Numbered from the stretch's first letter, positions 1 through 8,600 are shown. The stretch: DNA of 64,000 bases from Lachnospiraceae bacterium (GCA_910574715.1 CAJTCH010000023.1:1-64000), one strand, 5' to 3'. The notes: generated from the sequence alone by a model not told the origin. A program made the numbers and translations.

Positions 1-48
1 GAATTTTGTGCAATATTTTAATCGTATTAGTGGTTATAAATAAAGAAA

Positions 49-70
49 GGCACAGGGAATCCCGTGCCAA
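49..70. terminator. Possible terminator hairpin at window edge
   Basis: Arms GGCAC and GTGCC enclose GGG/CCC pairing with a single bulged base. The minus-strand side is followed by a T-rich run (tttcttt) and the plus-strand side is not. The gene it would serve lies outside the window, so its role is uncertain. Confidence 0.3.
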
Positions 71-99
71 TTAAAAGAAACACTATATGTTGTAGTTGC

Positions 100-128
100 T
101 TGAGTTAGGTTGTTAACATTGATATAAT
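100..128 (+). promoter_or_regulatory. Sigma-A promoter of the MATE gene
   Basis: TTGAGT, a 17-base spacer and TATAAT lie 46 bases before the MATE start codon. Both boxes are close to consensus and the spacing is ideal. Confidence 0.65.
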
Positions 129-173
129 AACAAGTAAAATAATAAGAAAGGAATACAGGATATTTGATAAATT

Positions 174-1508
174 ATGGCGACAGATTTTTCACGCAATACC
201 GTATCAAAAAATATCATCTCACAGGCAGTTCCTCTGATCCTTGCGCAGATCATACAGATACTCTATAATGTGGTAGACAGAGTATATATCGGTCACCTGC
301 CGGGTTCAGACGGCCTGGCGCTGACTGGGATAGGCCTGGCATTCCCGGTTACGACTTTGGTTATGGCGTTCACGCAGCTATTGGGAGCGGGCGGTACGCC
401 TTTATTTTCTATGGCAAGAGGAGCGGGTGAGGATGAACAGGCGGGGAAGATCATGGGAAATGCATTCTCGATGCTTCTGAGATGTTCCTTGCTTCTGCTT
501 GTATTCTGCTATATCTTCCGAAGGCCCATCCTGTTTTTATTCGGGGCAAGCGAGGCATCCTATGTCTATGCAGATGCGTATCTGAAAATATATTTGCTTG
601 GTACATCATTCTCTATGGTATCAGCCGGAATGAACGGTTATATCAACGCACAGGGATTCCCGGGAACGGGTATGTTCACGACGATCATAGGAGCAGTCCT
701 GAATCTGATCCTGGATCCTCTCTTTATCTTCGTATTTCACATGGGAGTATCGGGCGCGGCGCTGGCTACGGTGATCAGCCAGATGATATCGGCTCTGTGG
801 GTGGTAAGGTTCCTTACGGGATCGAAGGCGGTCCTGCATATTAAGAGAGAATTCTTAAGAATCGACTGGAAGCTGACAGGGCAGATCGCTTCGCTGGGAT
901 TGTCGGGCTTCATCATGCAGTCCACGAACTGCCTCGTGAGCATACTGTGCAATACGACGCTGCGGGATTTCGGAGGGGACTTGTATGTAGGAATCATGAC
1001 GGTGATCAATTCGATCCGGGAGGTCATGACGCTTCCGGTTCATGGATTCACCAGCGGATCACAGCCGGTCCTTGGCTATGACTATGGGGCGGGGAAGCCG
1101 GGGAGGGTCAGGGAAGGGATCCGATTCGTGACGGTTACGGCCATCGTCTACACGCTTCTGGCGTGGATAGCGGTCATTGTCTCGCCGCGGTTCTTGTTAT
1201 CGGTATTTACGAATAACAAAGAAATGCTGAATGCGGGGGAACATGCCCTCAATCTGTACTTTATGGGTTTTTGCTTTATGGCATTCCAGTTTTGCGGACA
1301 ATGTACCTTCGTGGCGCTTGGGCGGTCGAAGCAGGCGGTGTTCTTCTCCCTGCTGCGCAAAGCGGTCATTGTGGCTCCGCTTACGGTCCTTCTGCCAAGA
1401 TTAGGGCTTGGGGTGGACGGCGTCTTTCTCGCAGAACCAATATCCAATGTGATCGGAGGAAGCTCTTGTTTTATTGCAATGTATCTGCAGGTGTATCGGA
1501 AGCTGTGA
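174..1508 (+). CDS. MATE family efflux transporter
   Basis: A 444-residue membrane protein of the multidrug and toxin extrusion family, expected to export drugs or metabolites using a Na+ or H+ gradient. It has the family length and about 12 hydrophobic segments in two similar halves, with the family-typical N-terminal pattern VPLILAQIIQILYNVVDRVYI (split here as VPLILAQIIQ and ILYNVVDRVYI). The ATG at 174 follows an aagaaagga Shine-Dalgarno-like stretch. The next gene begins about 30 bases downstream with no terminator between, so the redox genes after it may be co-transcribed. The substrate cannot be read from the sequence. Confidence 0.9.
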   Translation: MATDFSRNTVSKNIISQAVPLILAQIIQILYNVVDRVYIGHLPGSDGLALTGIGLAFPVTTLVMAFTQLLGAGGTPLFSMARGAGEDEQAGKIMGNAFSMLLRCSLLLLVFCYIFRRPILFLFGASEASYVYADAYLKIYLLGTSFSMVSAGMNGYINAQGFPGTGMFTTIIGAVLNLILDPLFIFVFHMGVSGAALATVISQMISALWVVRFLTGSKAVLHIKREFLRIDWKLTGQIASLGLSGFIMQSTNCLVSILCNTTLRDFGGDLYVGIMTVINSIREVMTLPVHGFTSGSQPVLGYDYGAGKPGRVREGIRFVTVTAIVYTLLAWIAVIVSPRFLLSVFTNNKEMLNAGEHALNLYFMGFCFMAFQFCGQCTFVALGRSKQAVFFSLLRKAVIVAPLTVLLPRLGLGVDGVFLAEPISNVIGGSSCFIAMYLQVYRKL

Positions 1509-1538
1509 AGAATATATGGAAAGTGAGGAGAAATGAGT

Positions 1539-2168
1539 ATGATTCTTAGAAAGAAATTATTGCAGGCATTATCCATATTAGGGATGTGCAGTGTGATCAT
1601 TGCCGGAGGCTGTGCATCCGGGGAAGATTCATCTTCCAAGCTAAAGGAAGATGCAGCGCAGGAGGAGAAGGCGGATCAGGAAGTTCTGGATGCTGGCGGA
1701 TCAGAGGCTTCCGATGGCGGAAGTCTGGGAGAATTCTCCATGGAGGATGTGAACGGCGAGACCTATACCCAGGAGATGTTCGCCGATCATGACCTGACTA
1801 TGATCAATGTATTTACAACCTGGTGTTCGCCGTGTATCCGGGAGATTCCGGATCTGGAGAAGTTAAGCAAAGAAATGGAAGATCAGGGAGTGCAGGTTGT
1901 CGGGATCGTTCTGGACGTTGCCGGAAATGCAGATGAAGAGACCATAGAGAAGGCGAAGCTTCTGGCAGAGAAGACGGGGGCGGCTTATCCCTTCCTGATA
2001 CCGGATGCAGGCTATCTGAACGGCAGGCTTGCAGGTATCAGTGCGGTGCCGGAGACATTTTTCGCGGACAAAGAGGGCAATATCGTCGGAGAAACGTATT
2101 CAGGAAGCCGTTCTTTTGAAGATTGGAAAGGTATTGTGGAGAAAGAGCTGGAAGGAGTAAGGCAATGA
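1539..2168 (+). CDS. TlpA-family thioredoxin-like lipoprotein
   Basis: An extracytoplasmic thiol-disulfide oxidoreductase anchored as a lipoprotein. The signal peptide ends in the lipobox IAGGC (Cys about 25), followed by an acidic, Ser-rich linker. A thioredoxin fold then carries the redox motif WCSPC (Cys about 96 and 99) and a cis-Pro segment AVPETFF. I prefer the ATG at 1539 because GAGGAG at 1525-1530 is 8 bases upstream. The in-frame ATG at 1533 would leave only 2 bases. Its stop overlaps the next start (ATGA). With the CD1871A-type and Fe-S proteins it forms a trio that probably handles electrons or reductant for membrane thiol chemistry; the partner is unknown. Confidence 0.85.
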   Translation: MILRKKLLQALSILGMCSVIIAGGCASGEDSSSKLKEDAAQEEKADQEVLDAGGSEASDGGSLGEFSMEDVNGETYTQEMFADHDLTMINVFTTWCSPCIREIPDLEKLSKEMEDQGVQVVGIVLDVAGNADEETIEKAKLLAEKTGAAYPFLIPDAGYLNGRLAGISAVPETFFADKEGNIVGETYSGSRSFEDWKGIVEKELEGVRQ

Positions 2169-2314
2169 TCCGTTTGATCAGGTCATCCCGGATCGGAATC
2201 ATCGTGGCTGCCGCAGGGCTTCTGATCATGGGATGCGGCATTTCAAGAGGAGAGATGCCGGTAGTTTTCGAAAAGGCAGTCAATATCTGTATGGAGTGTG
2301 TGGGAATTGGATAG
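2165..2314 (+). CDS. CD1871A-type small CXXC protein
   Basis: A 49-residue protein with one transmembrane segment (IGIIVAAAGLLIMGCGI) and a C-terminal CMEC motif followed by VGIG. This matches the small CXXC-motif family known as CD1871A, which commonly sits between TlpA-like and 4Fe-4S genes in Clostridia. The ATG overlaps the tlpA-like stop by four bases and its 3' end overlaps the Fe-S gene, so translation of the three is coupled. Its biochemical role is not known to me; a membrane thiol relay is plausible from context. Confidence 0.72.
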   Translation: MIRLIRSSRIGIIVAAAGLLIMGCGISRGEMPVVFEKAVNICMECVGIG

Positions 2315-3161
2315 AAGAAATAAAGATAGGCAGACAGGGGCAGCCGGGAAGAGACGCCGTATGATTCAGGTATTATGGGCGTTTCTTACCAACAGCTATC
2401 TTGTGGGATTCGTACAGGGGAAGATCTACAGGGGGAAGCTTAAGAACTTATGTGTTCCTGGTCTTAACTGTTATTCCTGTCCGGGAGCCGTCGGTTCCTG
2501 CCCTATCGGGGCGATGCAGGCGGTGATCGGAAGCTGGAACTTCAAATTCGCGTTCTATGCGGCGGGTTTTCTGATGTTCATAGGTGCGCTGATGGGACGG
2601 TTTGTCTGCGGATGGCTGTGTCCGTTCGGATTGATTCAAGATCTGCTGTACAAGATACCTTTTTTGAGAAAGATAAATACATTTAAGGGAGACAAGCTGC
2701 TTCGAAAGTTAAAATACGTGATATTTCTTGTGTTTGTGATATTGCTTCCGATGTTCCTGGTAGATGTGCTGGGGCAGGGGTTGCCGTATTTCTGCAAATT
2801 CATCTGTCCGGCAGGTACGCTGGAAGGAGGAATTCTGCTTGTATTGTTTAACGAATCCATGCGGGGCGCTCTTGGATGGCTGTATGCCTGGAAAACCGTG
2901 CTGCTGGCTGTCACGATTCTTTTGTCTGTCGTGATCTACCGGCCTTTTTGCAAATATATATGTCCGCTGGGGGCGGTGTACTCGGTATTTAACCCGATCG
3001 CGGTGTTCCGCTACCGGATAGACAAAGAAAAATGCACAGGCTGCGGTGCCTGTGCAAGAGTTTGCAAGATGCAGGTAGATCCTGCAAAGAATGTCAACCA
3101 CGCGGAGTGTATCCGCTGCGGCGCCTGCAAGGACGCCTGTCCGGTGAAGGTAATATATTAG
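2298..3161 (+). CDS. Membrane 4Fe-4S protein (NapH/CcoG-like)
   Basis: A polytopic membrane protein with several cysteine clusters: NCYSCPG with a following CPIG, CGWLCPFG, CKFICPAG, CKYICPLG, and two C-terminal ferredoxin motifs (CTGCGACARVC and CIRCGACKDAC). Four or five hydrophobic segments lie between them. The pattern matches NapH/CcoG/YccM-type electron-transfer proteins that pass electrons across or into the membrane. The start is unsure: GTG at 2298, TTG at 2307 (GGAG about 10 bases upstream) or ATG at 2361 are possible. It ends 17 bases before the converging pilT gene. Confidence 0.82.
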   Translation: MWELDRRNKDRQTGAAGKRRRMIQVLWAFLTNSYLVGFVQGKIYRGKLKNLCVPGLNCYSCPGAVGSCPIGAMQAVIGSWNFKFAFYAAGFLMFIGALMGRFVCGWLCPFGLIQDLLYKIPFLRKINTFKGDKLLRKLKYVIFLVFVILLPMFLVDVLGQGLPYFCKFICPAGTLEGGILLVLFNESMRGALGWLYAWKTVLLAVTILLSVVIYRPFCKYICPLGAVYSVFNPIAVFRYRIDKEKCTGCGACARVCKMQVDPAKNVNHAECIRCGACKDACPVKVIY

Positions 3162-3178
3162 TGTGCTGCCTGCATTAT

Positions 3179-4237
3179 CTAGCGAAGTTTTTTCGACAGC
3201 ATATCTGGATTGGTTGCATAGGATAACGCCGTATCCCTTGTGATGGTTCCCTCCTGGCAAAGCCGGGCAAGACAGGTATCCATGGAGAACATATCCTGGT
3301 TGGAGGAGGAATAGATAATACCGTCGATCTGCGGAATCTTGTTGTCGCGGATCATGTTGCGGATCGCAGGTGTAACGGTCATAAGCTCAAAAGCCGGCAC
3401 CATAGTTCCGTGTACGGAAGGAACTAATTGCTGTGATACGACAGCCTGCAGGACCATAGACAACTGAACTGCGATCTGGCGCTGCTGGCTTGGCGGAAAT
3501 ACGTCGATGATACGGTCGATGGTATTCGCACTTCCGATTGTATGCAGGGTAGAGAAGATCAGATGGCCGGTCTCGGCAGCAGTCATTGCAACCTGTATCG
3601 TCTCATAGTCGCGCATCTCTCCTAAGAGAATGACGTCCGGGCTCTGACGGAGGGATGCCCTGAGAGCGGTTACATAGCTCTCGGTGTCCACACTGATCTC
3701 ACGTTGGCTTACGATACTTTTCTTATGCTGATGAAGGAATTCCAACGGATCCTCCAGTGTAATTATGTGCTTCTCAAAATTACGGTTGATATCGTCGATC
3801 ATACAGGAAAGGGTTGTGGATTTCCCGCTCCCGGCAGGACCGGTTACTAAGACCAGACCTTTTGAAAAACGTGCCAGCGACATGATATTGGAAGGAATTC
3901 CAAGTGTTTCCGGGTCCGGCAGTTCGAAAGTGATGATTCGGATAACTGCTGACAGCGACCCTCTCTGCTTGTATGCGTTGACACGGAAACGGGACATGCC
4001 GGGGACGGCAAAAGAAAAGTCATCATCGCCCGATATCATCAACTGATCCATAGAGCGGTTTCCTGCGAGTTCATAGATATTTTTCAGGATCTCGGCAGTG
4101 TCTTTGGGAAGGAGACGGTCTCCGGTATCTATGTTCATGGTATTGTTCATTCGCATAGAGGCCGGAAGACCGGCTATGATAAATATGTCAGAAGCATTGT
4201 TATCGATTGCTTTCTGGAGTAATTCTTTTGTATCCAT
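3179..4237 (-). CDS. pilT: PilT-like type IV pilus retraction ATPase
   Basis: A 352-residue secretion/twitching ATPase. It shows Walker A GPAGSGKST at about 133-141, an Asp box, Walker B around DVILLGEMRD and the His box TGHLIFSTLHT. Length and motifs fit PilT (retraction) better than the longer PilB (extension). It is the last gene of a minus-strand operon encoding pilin-like proteins and a PilC/GspF platform protein. No PilB, PilM-Q or prepilin peptidase is in the window, so extension functions must be encoded elsewhere or the system is minimal. Confidence 0.88.
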   Translation of the reverse strand: MDTKELLQKAIDNNASDIFIIAGLPASMRMNNTMNIDTGDRLLPKDTAEILKNIYELAGNRSMDQLMISGDDDFSFAVPGMSRFRVNAYKQRGSLSAVIRIITFELPDPETLGIPSNIMSLARFSKGLVLVTGPAGSGKSTTLSCMIDDINRNFEKHIITLEDPLEFLHQHKKSIVSQREISVDTESYVTALRASLRQSPDVILLGEMRDYETIQVAMTAAETGHLIFSTLHTIGSANTIDRIIDVFPPSQQRQIAVQLSMVLQAVVSQQLVPSVHGTMVPAFELMTVTPAIRNMIRDNKIPQIDGIIYSSSNQDMFSMDTCLARLCQEGTITRDTALSYATNPDMLSKKLR

Positions 4238-4295
4238 ATAATGAAATCTCTCCTATTCTATTAAATACATTTGGTCTGCAGAACACTGGCGTTAC

Positions 4296-4778
4296 TTAAG
4301 GAGTAAAAAGATTAAGACGGTCGTCGCCCTTCCAATCTGATGCAGCGGCTTCTTTCCAGGATGTGATTCTGTAATATCCTTCTTTGACCTGGTCCGGTCT
4401 GTTCAGAGACAGGGCTACTCTGAGAACCTGAGATTCGCTGACAGGCACTTCATAAGTTATGGTTGGTATATCCTTCGAAAAATCGGCTGTAATGCGGTCT
4501 AAGCAATCCAATTGTTCACAGGCCTTTGCGTAGTATTGGCTCTGATCCTGGGTATAAGCGCTGTGAAGGATATCGTCAATCTCCATAAGTACCGCGGTCG
4601 CTTCATTTGATGCGTTGTAATAATCCGTGTTGTGTTCGGCTAGCTTCTGGCTGTAACGGTATTCACTTACCGAGCCGGATAATGACAGTGTTGAGAATGT
4701 TACCAGGCACAGGACAATGAATGTCATAAGTAACGATACGGAACCTATATTCGTTACGGGAAATGAATTTTGTTTCAT
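4296..4778 (-). CDS. Pilus-operon single-pass membrane protein
   Basis: A 160-residue protein with one N-terminal membrane segment (SLLMTFIVLCLVTFSTLSL) and a soluble, probably extracytoplasmic remainder. It sits between a prepilin-like gene and pilT, as an accessory or minor pilus component would (PilX-like position). I see no clear methylation motif. It is not recognised as a named family; the assignment rests on operon position and topology. Confidence 0.55.
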   Translation of the reverse strand: MKQNSFPVTNIGSVSLLMTFIVLCLVTFSTLSLSGSVSEYRYSQKLAEHNTDYYNASNEATAVLMEIDDILHSAYTQDQSQYYAKACEQLDCLDRITADFSKDIPTITYEVPVSESQVLRVALSLNRPDQVKEGYYRITSWKEAAASDWKGDDRLNLFTP

Positions 4779-4822
4779 AGTGGAAAATGTCCTCTCTGTG
4801 TAAGTAGTCGAATTGTCAGCGG

Positions 4823-5260
4823 TTAGTTTACCAACGGCGTATAGGCAGTTACTTCCAAAGAATAAATCTCTTTGGAAATATTATTGGCATAGACTGTGAT
4901 ACGGTAATCGGTCAGTCTGCGGTCAGCAGAGGATGCATCGACATCAAGATGATAGACAGAGGAATCCTTGGTGCAGGACTGAAAATTCTCGTTATAATAG
5001 ATGGAACCGCCGTTTTCATCTATGTCACAATAGGAATAAATCTCTTGCAGATGATTGACTGGCTGTTTGGATTGGCTCAGAATCTCTGCTACAGAACTTG
5101 CCTGCCTTACTGCCATATCCAGTTCTTCCGTATTCTGTCCGAGCTTATGTGACTTCACAAATAGTTGAAGGCAGATGGCGCTTACAACAGAGAAGAACAG
5201 GATAGCAATGATGATCTCCATCAGAAGGAGCCCGGAGCGGCTGGATGTATGCTTCTTCAT
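4823..5260 (-). CDS. Type IV prepilin-like protein
   Basis: 145 residues with a class III signal: a short basic leader ending in SRSG, predicted cleavage after Gly, then LLLMEIIIAILFFSVVSA with Glu at +5. That is the canonical prepilin methylation motif. The C-terminal domain is small and contains two cysteines (YCDIDENGG and CTKDSS), suggesting a disulfide. It is likely a minor pilin or pseudopilin. The start overlaps the stop of the upstream DUF4860-like gene by four bases. Confidence 0.72.
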   Translation of the reverse strand: MKKHTSSRSGLLLMEIIIAILFFSVVSAICLQLFVKSHKLGQNTEELDMAVRQASSVAEILSQSKQPVNHLQEIYSYCDIDENGGSIYYNENFQSCTKDSSVYHLDVDASSADRRLTDYRITVYANNISKEIYSLEVTAYTPLVN

Positions 5261-5742
5261 TGAACGCTCCTTTCTGAGACAACCAGTGAATCTTCGCGGT
5301 CCTGGCTGTCAACGGTAATAAACTGATAGAGACGGTCATCAATCTGTAAGATGGTCAGTGAAGATATCTCCATAATATCTTTGCCGTCCTTTAAGGAGAC
5401 GGATGCATCATCTCTGGCAAACAGTTCCTTAAGCATTCCTTCATATTCATAGATATAAGTCGTATGAGGAACGTCGTTATAATCAGCGGCCAGAGCCAGA
5501 CATTCAATGCCCTCAACAGTAGCAATCTCAAGGGCGCCGCCGGCGTCGTTCTGCCGTATCTTCTCGGAAATATAGGCCAGAGCCGTGCGGTTTTCATCAT
5601 TTGCCTGAAGCTGATTCGTAGTAGAGCCGTAAATATCTGCGGCGAGGATCAGTACGACGAGCGAGGAAGCGGCAAATACGAAGAATAATGCAATTGGAAA
5701 TATAAAATCTATGACATGCCTGCTTCGAGTCTGAAATCTCAT
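5257..5742 (-). CDS. DUF4860-like pilus-operon protein
   Basis: 161 residues: basic N-terminus, one membrane segment (FIFPIALFFVFAASSLVVLI) and an extracytoplasmic domain containing TALAYISEKIRQND. It resembles DUF4860 proteins that recur in clostridial pilus operons. It lacks the prepilin Glu+5 motif, so it is probably a membrane accessory protein, not a processed pilin. It is one base from the upstream gene and overlaps the downstream prepilin gene. Confidence 0.65.
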   Translation of the reverse strand: MRFQTRSRHVIDFIFPIALFFVFAASSLVVLILAADIYGSTTNQLQANDENRTALAYISEKIRQNDAGGALEIATVEGIECLALAADYNDVPHTTYIYEYEGMLKELFARDDASVSLKDGKDIMEISSLTILQIDDRLYQFITVDSQDREDSLVVSERSVQ

Positions 5743-6078
5743 CTATCTGCCCCTCCTGTCTATGATCGTGACGTCCGGCATAATATTGCTGCCAAGCGTC
5801 TGATAATCTACAAAAAACTTGTCGTCATCATAAGTAAGTCCATAATGCTCCTTCAAGTATTGAAGGCTCTCCGGGTAACTGCCTTCCATGGAATAACAGT
5901 GAACGATCCCTCGGTTGACAGCCTGCTTAAGAGTTCGGATCTCCTGCTCGTCTGTCTTATCCGATACAAGGGAGGTCCCTGTTGTGAACAGGAACACGAT
6001 CAGGATAAAACAGCCGACAGATATTATAAAGTTCTTGGATACGGAACTTGTTTTCTGTGTTTCAAAACGATGTTTCAT
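5743..6078 (-). CDS. Small pilus-operon membrane protein
   Basis: 111 residues with one N-terminal membrane segment (NFIISVGCFILIVFLFTTG) and a soluble tail with EQEIRTLKQAVNRGIVHCYSM (split as EQEIRTLKQA and VNRGIVHCYSM) and SYPESLQYLKEHYG. The 'ReAxxxAVxxCYaxEGsYP' style resembles the early part of pilin globular domains, but no cleavable prepilin signal is visible. It lies between the GspF-like and DUF4860-like genes. Function beyond the pilus context is unknown. Confidence 0.6.
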   Translation of the reverse strand: MKHRFETQKTSSVSKNFIISVGCFILIVFLFTTGTSLVSDKTDEQEIRTLKQAVNRGIVHCYSMEGSYPESLQYLKEHYGLTYDDDKFFVDYQTLGSNIMPDVTIIDRRGR

Positions 6079-6090
6079 GATTGTTACCTC

Positions 6091-7134
6091 TTATAAGCTG
6101 GACATAATCCCCATGAGCGGAAGCATTACCGACAGAAGAATCATACCAACGATCAGAGAAAGGATGATTACCAGCGTCGGTTCAAGGGTTGCGATCATAT
6201 TGGTGAACTTCTGGTCGATCTCTTCCTGGTATTTGTCGGCAATCTCCTGCATTACTTCATCGAGAACACCCGTCTTAGAACCGATAGAAGTCATACGTGC
6301 ATAGATACCGGAGAATACGCCTGCATCCAGCAGAGATCTGGAGAAATCCTCACCCTTGTCAAGAGATTCCCGGCAGGAATTTAATTTGCCTGTGAAGCTG
6401 TCGTTATGGATCAGTCCGGTTACAAGATTCAGGCTTTCTTCCGGGCTCATTCCGCTGCTCAGGGTCAGAGCCATCCCGCTTGCAAACCGGCAGGCGGCAA
6501 GCTTCTCAGAGAAAGATCTGGTCCATGCGAATCTGGATGTAAAGGAAGCAAAAGAATTACGTCCCTTTTTCGTCCTTGTAAAATACAGGATCAATATAAC
6601 GAACAAAACAATTACAGCAATCAGGATCACCGAATAATTATTGATAGTGATTCCAAAATCGAGGATTGCTTTGGAGAATCCGGTCATCTCACTTCCGAGC
6701 TGCTGGAATACCTGATTGAAGATAGGCATTACCTTCGTCATTAATACCAGGATAACCAACAGCATCATGAAAACCATGATAAGAGGATAGGTTACGGCAT
6801 TCTTAATAGATTGGGAAATGGAAGCTTCGCGCTCATAGTGGGAAGTCAATGCGTCCATGACCTCATCAAGCTTCCCGGTATATTCACCGATCTGTACCAT
6901 GTGCAGCATATAGTCAGGAAATGCCTCAGTGGAGACGAGCGCCTCGTGAAAGCTTCCGGTTGACTGTAAAGTATCATCCATGAGCTTAAGAAGATTAGTC
7001 TCTTCCTCATCGGATGTTTCTTCCAGCATCAGAGAGATTCCTTCCATGGCAGAGATACCGGAATGCAGTACCATTGCCATCTGTGAACAGAAGGATGCGA
7101 TCTCTGTGTTAGATAAGGGGGTTAGTGTTGCCAT
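6091..7134 (-). CDS. Type II secretion/pilus platform protein (GspF/PilC)
   Basis: 347 residues with the duplicated GspF architecture: two cytoplasmic helical domains and three membrane segments (YPLIMVFMMLLVILVLMTKV, YSVILIAVIVLFVILILY, and a C-terminal VIILSLIVGMILLSVMLPL). Such proteins form the inner-membrane platform on which the PilB/PilT ATPases act. Typical features near the N-terminus include FCSQMAMVLHSGI and the repeat-equivalent FASGMALTLSSGM. It is second in the operon after the transglutaminase lipoprotein. Confidence 0.87.
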   Translation of the reverse strand: MATLTPLSNTEIASFCSQMAMVLHSGISAMEGISLMLEETSDEEETNLLKLMDDTLQSTGSFHEALVSTEAFPDYMLHMVQIGEYTGKLDEVMDALTSHYEREASISQSIKNAVTYPLIMVFMMLLVILVLMTKVMPIFNQVFQQLGSEMTGFSKAILDFGITINNYSVILIAVIVLFVILILYFTRTKKGRNSFASFTSRFAWTRSFSEKLAACRFASGMALTLSSGMSPEESLNLVTGLIHNDSFTGKLNSCRESLDKGEDFSRSLLDAGVFSGIYARMTSIGSKTGVLDEVMQEIADKYQEEIDQKFTNMIATLEPTLVIILSLIVGMILLSVMLPLMGIMSSL

Positions 7135-7148
7135 ATGTACTCCTTTCT

Positions 7149-8120
7149 CTAGTAAGAATATTTTAAAACGTAATTAGAACCGTCGCCGATGTATTCTTTT
7201 AAGCCTTTGCTGTTCGTGCTGGCGGCAAATGTTGGGTCCATCAGACTCCAGGAAGTGCCGTCGAATTCGATAATGTCATCGATCCATCCGGTACCGTTGA
7301 TATAGGTACTGATCCAGGCATGATAAGCCTCGCCGGCATAACCGACTTCTAACTTGGTAGGAATGCCCTGGGAGCGGAGCATGGAAGACATCAAAGCGGC
7401 ATAGTCAAAACAGATACCCTTGCCGGTCTTCAGCGTGTCGTCTACATCAGGGAGATAACCATAGGCCACGTTCTTGGCCTTATCGGTATCGTAGGTTACA
7501 TTCTTGATCACATAGTGATAGATCTCGCGTACCACATCCAGGTCAGAATGAGCTTCGGATGCAAGGTCTTTGGCCTTGGCAACGGCCTGAGAATCGGATG
7601 TGAAGGACACATACTGGTTTGGGTACAGGAACGGCAGGAATTCATCTGAAATCGCCGCGTCAAAATCAGCAGTATATGCTACCGAGTACATATCTCCTTC
7701 TACATTCTCATAGACAGTAAAGGAATAAACTCCATTCCCCGCTGCCAGAGGGAATGTCTCGAATTCTCCGCTCTGTGACAGCAGATATGTGTAGGTAATA
7801 TCACCGGGCGCTGCAATCTGCAGTTTGACTTTGGGATTGGTTCCGCGATACTGAACCATAGCATATCCCTGGTCTGTGTGGGATGCGTCAATGGCTACAA
7901 GGTCGGAGCCGTATGAGACGATTCCGTCAGCCGCCGGACTCAATACCTTGGGGGTGTTATCTCTAAGCGGGCCAGAATCCTTATCGGCGGTGTTCTTACC
8001 ATTCTTACTGCCGCCGCCGGACTCAGCCGCATTGCTTTCCTGTCCGCCGCCGCAGCCGCAAGAAAGGATGCTGCATAGGATGAACAACAATATGGAATAT
8101 AATATTGTCTTTTTGTTCAT
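7149..8120 (-). CDS. Transglutaminase-like lipoprotein
   Basis: A secreted lipoprotein (lipobox near LSCGC) with a Gly/Ser-rich linker, a beta-rich middle and a C-terminal transglutaminase-like Cys-protease fold. The triad candidates are Cys in GKGICFDYA, His in AYHAWIS and Asp in WSLMDPTF. I place the start at the ATG at 8120 because AGGAG at 8131-8135 is 10 bases upstream; the in-frame ATG at 8129 would be too close. It is the first gene of the pilus-like operon, which suggests a role in processing or cross-linking surface material, but that is inference. Confidence 0.8.
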   Translation of the reverse strand: MNKKTILYSILLFILCSILSCGCGGGQESNAAESGGGSKNGKNTADKDSGPLRDNTPKVLSPAADGIVSYGSDLVAIDASHTDQGYAMVQYRGTNPKVKLQIAAPGDITYTYLLSQSGEFETFPLAAGNGVYSFTVYENVEGDMYSVAYTADFDAAISDEFLPFLYPNQYVSFTSDSQAVAKAKDLASEAHSDLDVVREIYHYVIKNVTYDTDKAKNVAYGYLPDVDDTLKTGKGICFDYAALMSSMLRSQGIPTKLEVGYAGEAYHAWISTYINGTGWIDDIIEFDGTSWSLMDPTFAASTNSKGLKEYIGDGSNYVLKYSY

Positions 8121-8156
8121 GTATAACATCCTCCTAGTTTGCTTATTAATGTGTTT

Positions 8157-8185
8157 AGTATACTACTTGAAAGAAGGAGAATCAA
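8157..8185 (-). promoter_or_regulatory. Sigma-A promoter of the pilus-like operon
   Basis: Read on the minus strand: TTGATT, 17 bases, TATACT, ending about 36 bases before the transglutaminase start. It lies back to back with the tRNA promoter. Confidence 0.65.
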
Positions 8186-8198
8186 TTAAAAGTTTTTC

Positions 8199-8227
8199 TT
8201 TTAATTTCCGAGAATTCGTGGTATAAT
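8199..8227 (+). promoter_or_regulatory. Promoter of tRNA-Ala
   Basis: A perfect TATAAT at 8222-8227 ends 9 bases before the tRNA. The -35 (TTTTAA, 17-base spacing) is weak. Confidence 0.5.
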
Positions 8228-8235
8228 CTGTTTAT

Positions 8236-8308
8236 GGGGCATTAGCGCAGTTGGGAGCGCGCAACATTCGCATTGTTGAGGCCGTGGGTTCGAATCCCAT
8301 ATGCTCCA
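8236..8308 (+). tRNA. tRNA-Ala (anticodon CGC)
   Basis: 73 bases fold into a full cloverleaf. The acceptor stem is GGGGCAT/ATGCTCC with one G-T pair, the D arm has GCGC/GCGC, the anticodon stem CAACA/TGTTG encloses loop TTCGCAT, and the T arm has TTCGAAT. Anticodon CGC reads GCG (Ala). The discriminator is A and CCA is not encoded. Its own promoter and terminator make it a single-gene unit. Confidence 0.93.
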
Positions 8309-8316
8309 TGTTTTCA

Positions 8317-8355
8317 AGGCATAGTCCGATACGGTAATCGAGACTATGCCTTTTT
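8317..8355 (+). terminator. Terminator of tRNA-Ala
   Basis: A perfect stem AGGCATAGTC / GACTATGCCT with a 15-base loop, directly followed by five T's. Confidence 0.85.
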
Positions 8356-8600
8356 AAGTTCTCTTTGAGTGAAAAAGCAGGTGTATTATTTGCTGGTTTG
8401 CAGTTACGACAGACAGAAATGAGTCTTCTTAAGAGGTTGTATTCTGAATTGTAAATTAGAGTTATATTTGGTAAGAGAAATATGCGGCAATGCCAGGAAA
8501 TATCAAGTGTAATCATGAAGGAGTAAAAACGCTGAACTTCGGGAAGAAAGGCTAAGAAAGTATGAAGGCAGATAGAGAAGATGTAAAACCAAGTCAATTT
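8356..8600. other. Gene-free spacer
   Basis: Between the tRNA terminator and the asparaginase terminator I see no gene with a ribosome binding site and no repeat or structured element. Reading frames here are short or overlap the tRNA. Confidence 0.5.

Noticed and set aside
482-844. 120-codon second frame inside the MATE gene
   Set aside because: No ribosome site, unlikely composition, fully inside a confident gene.
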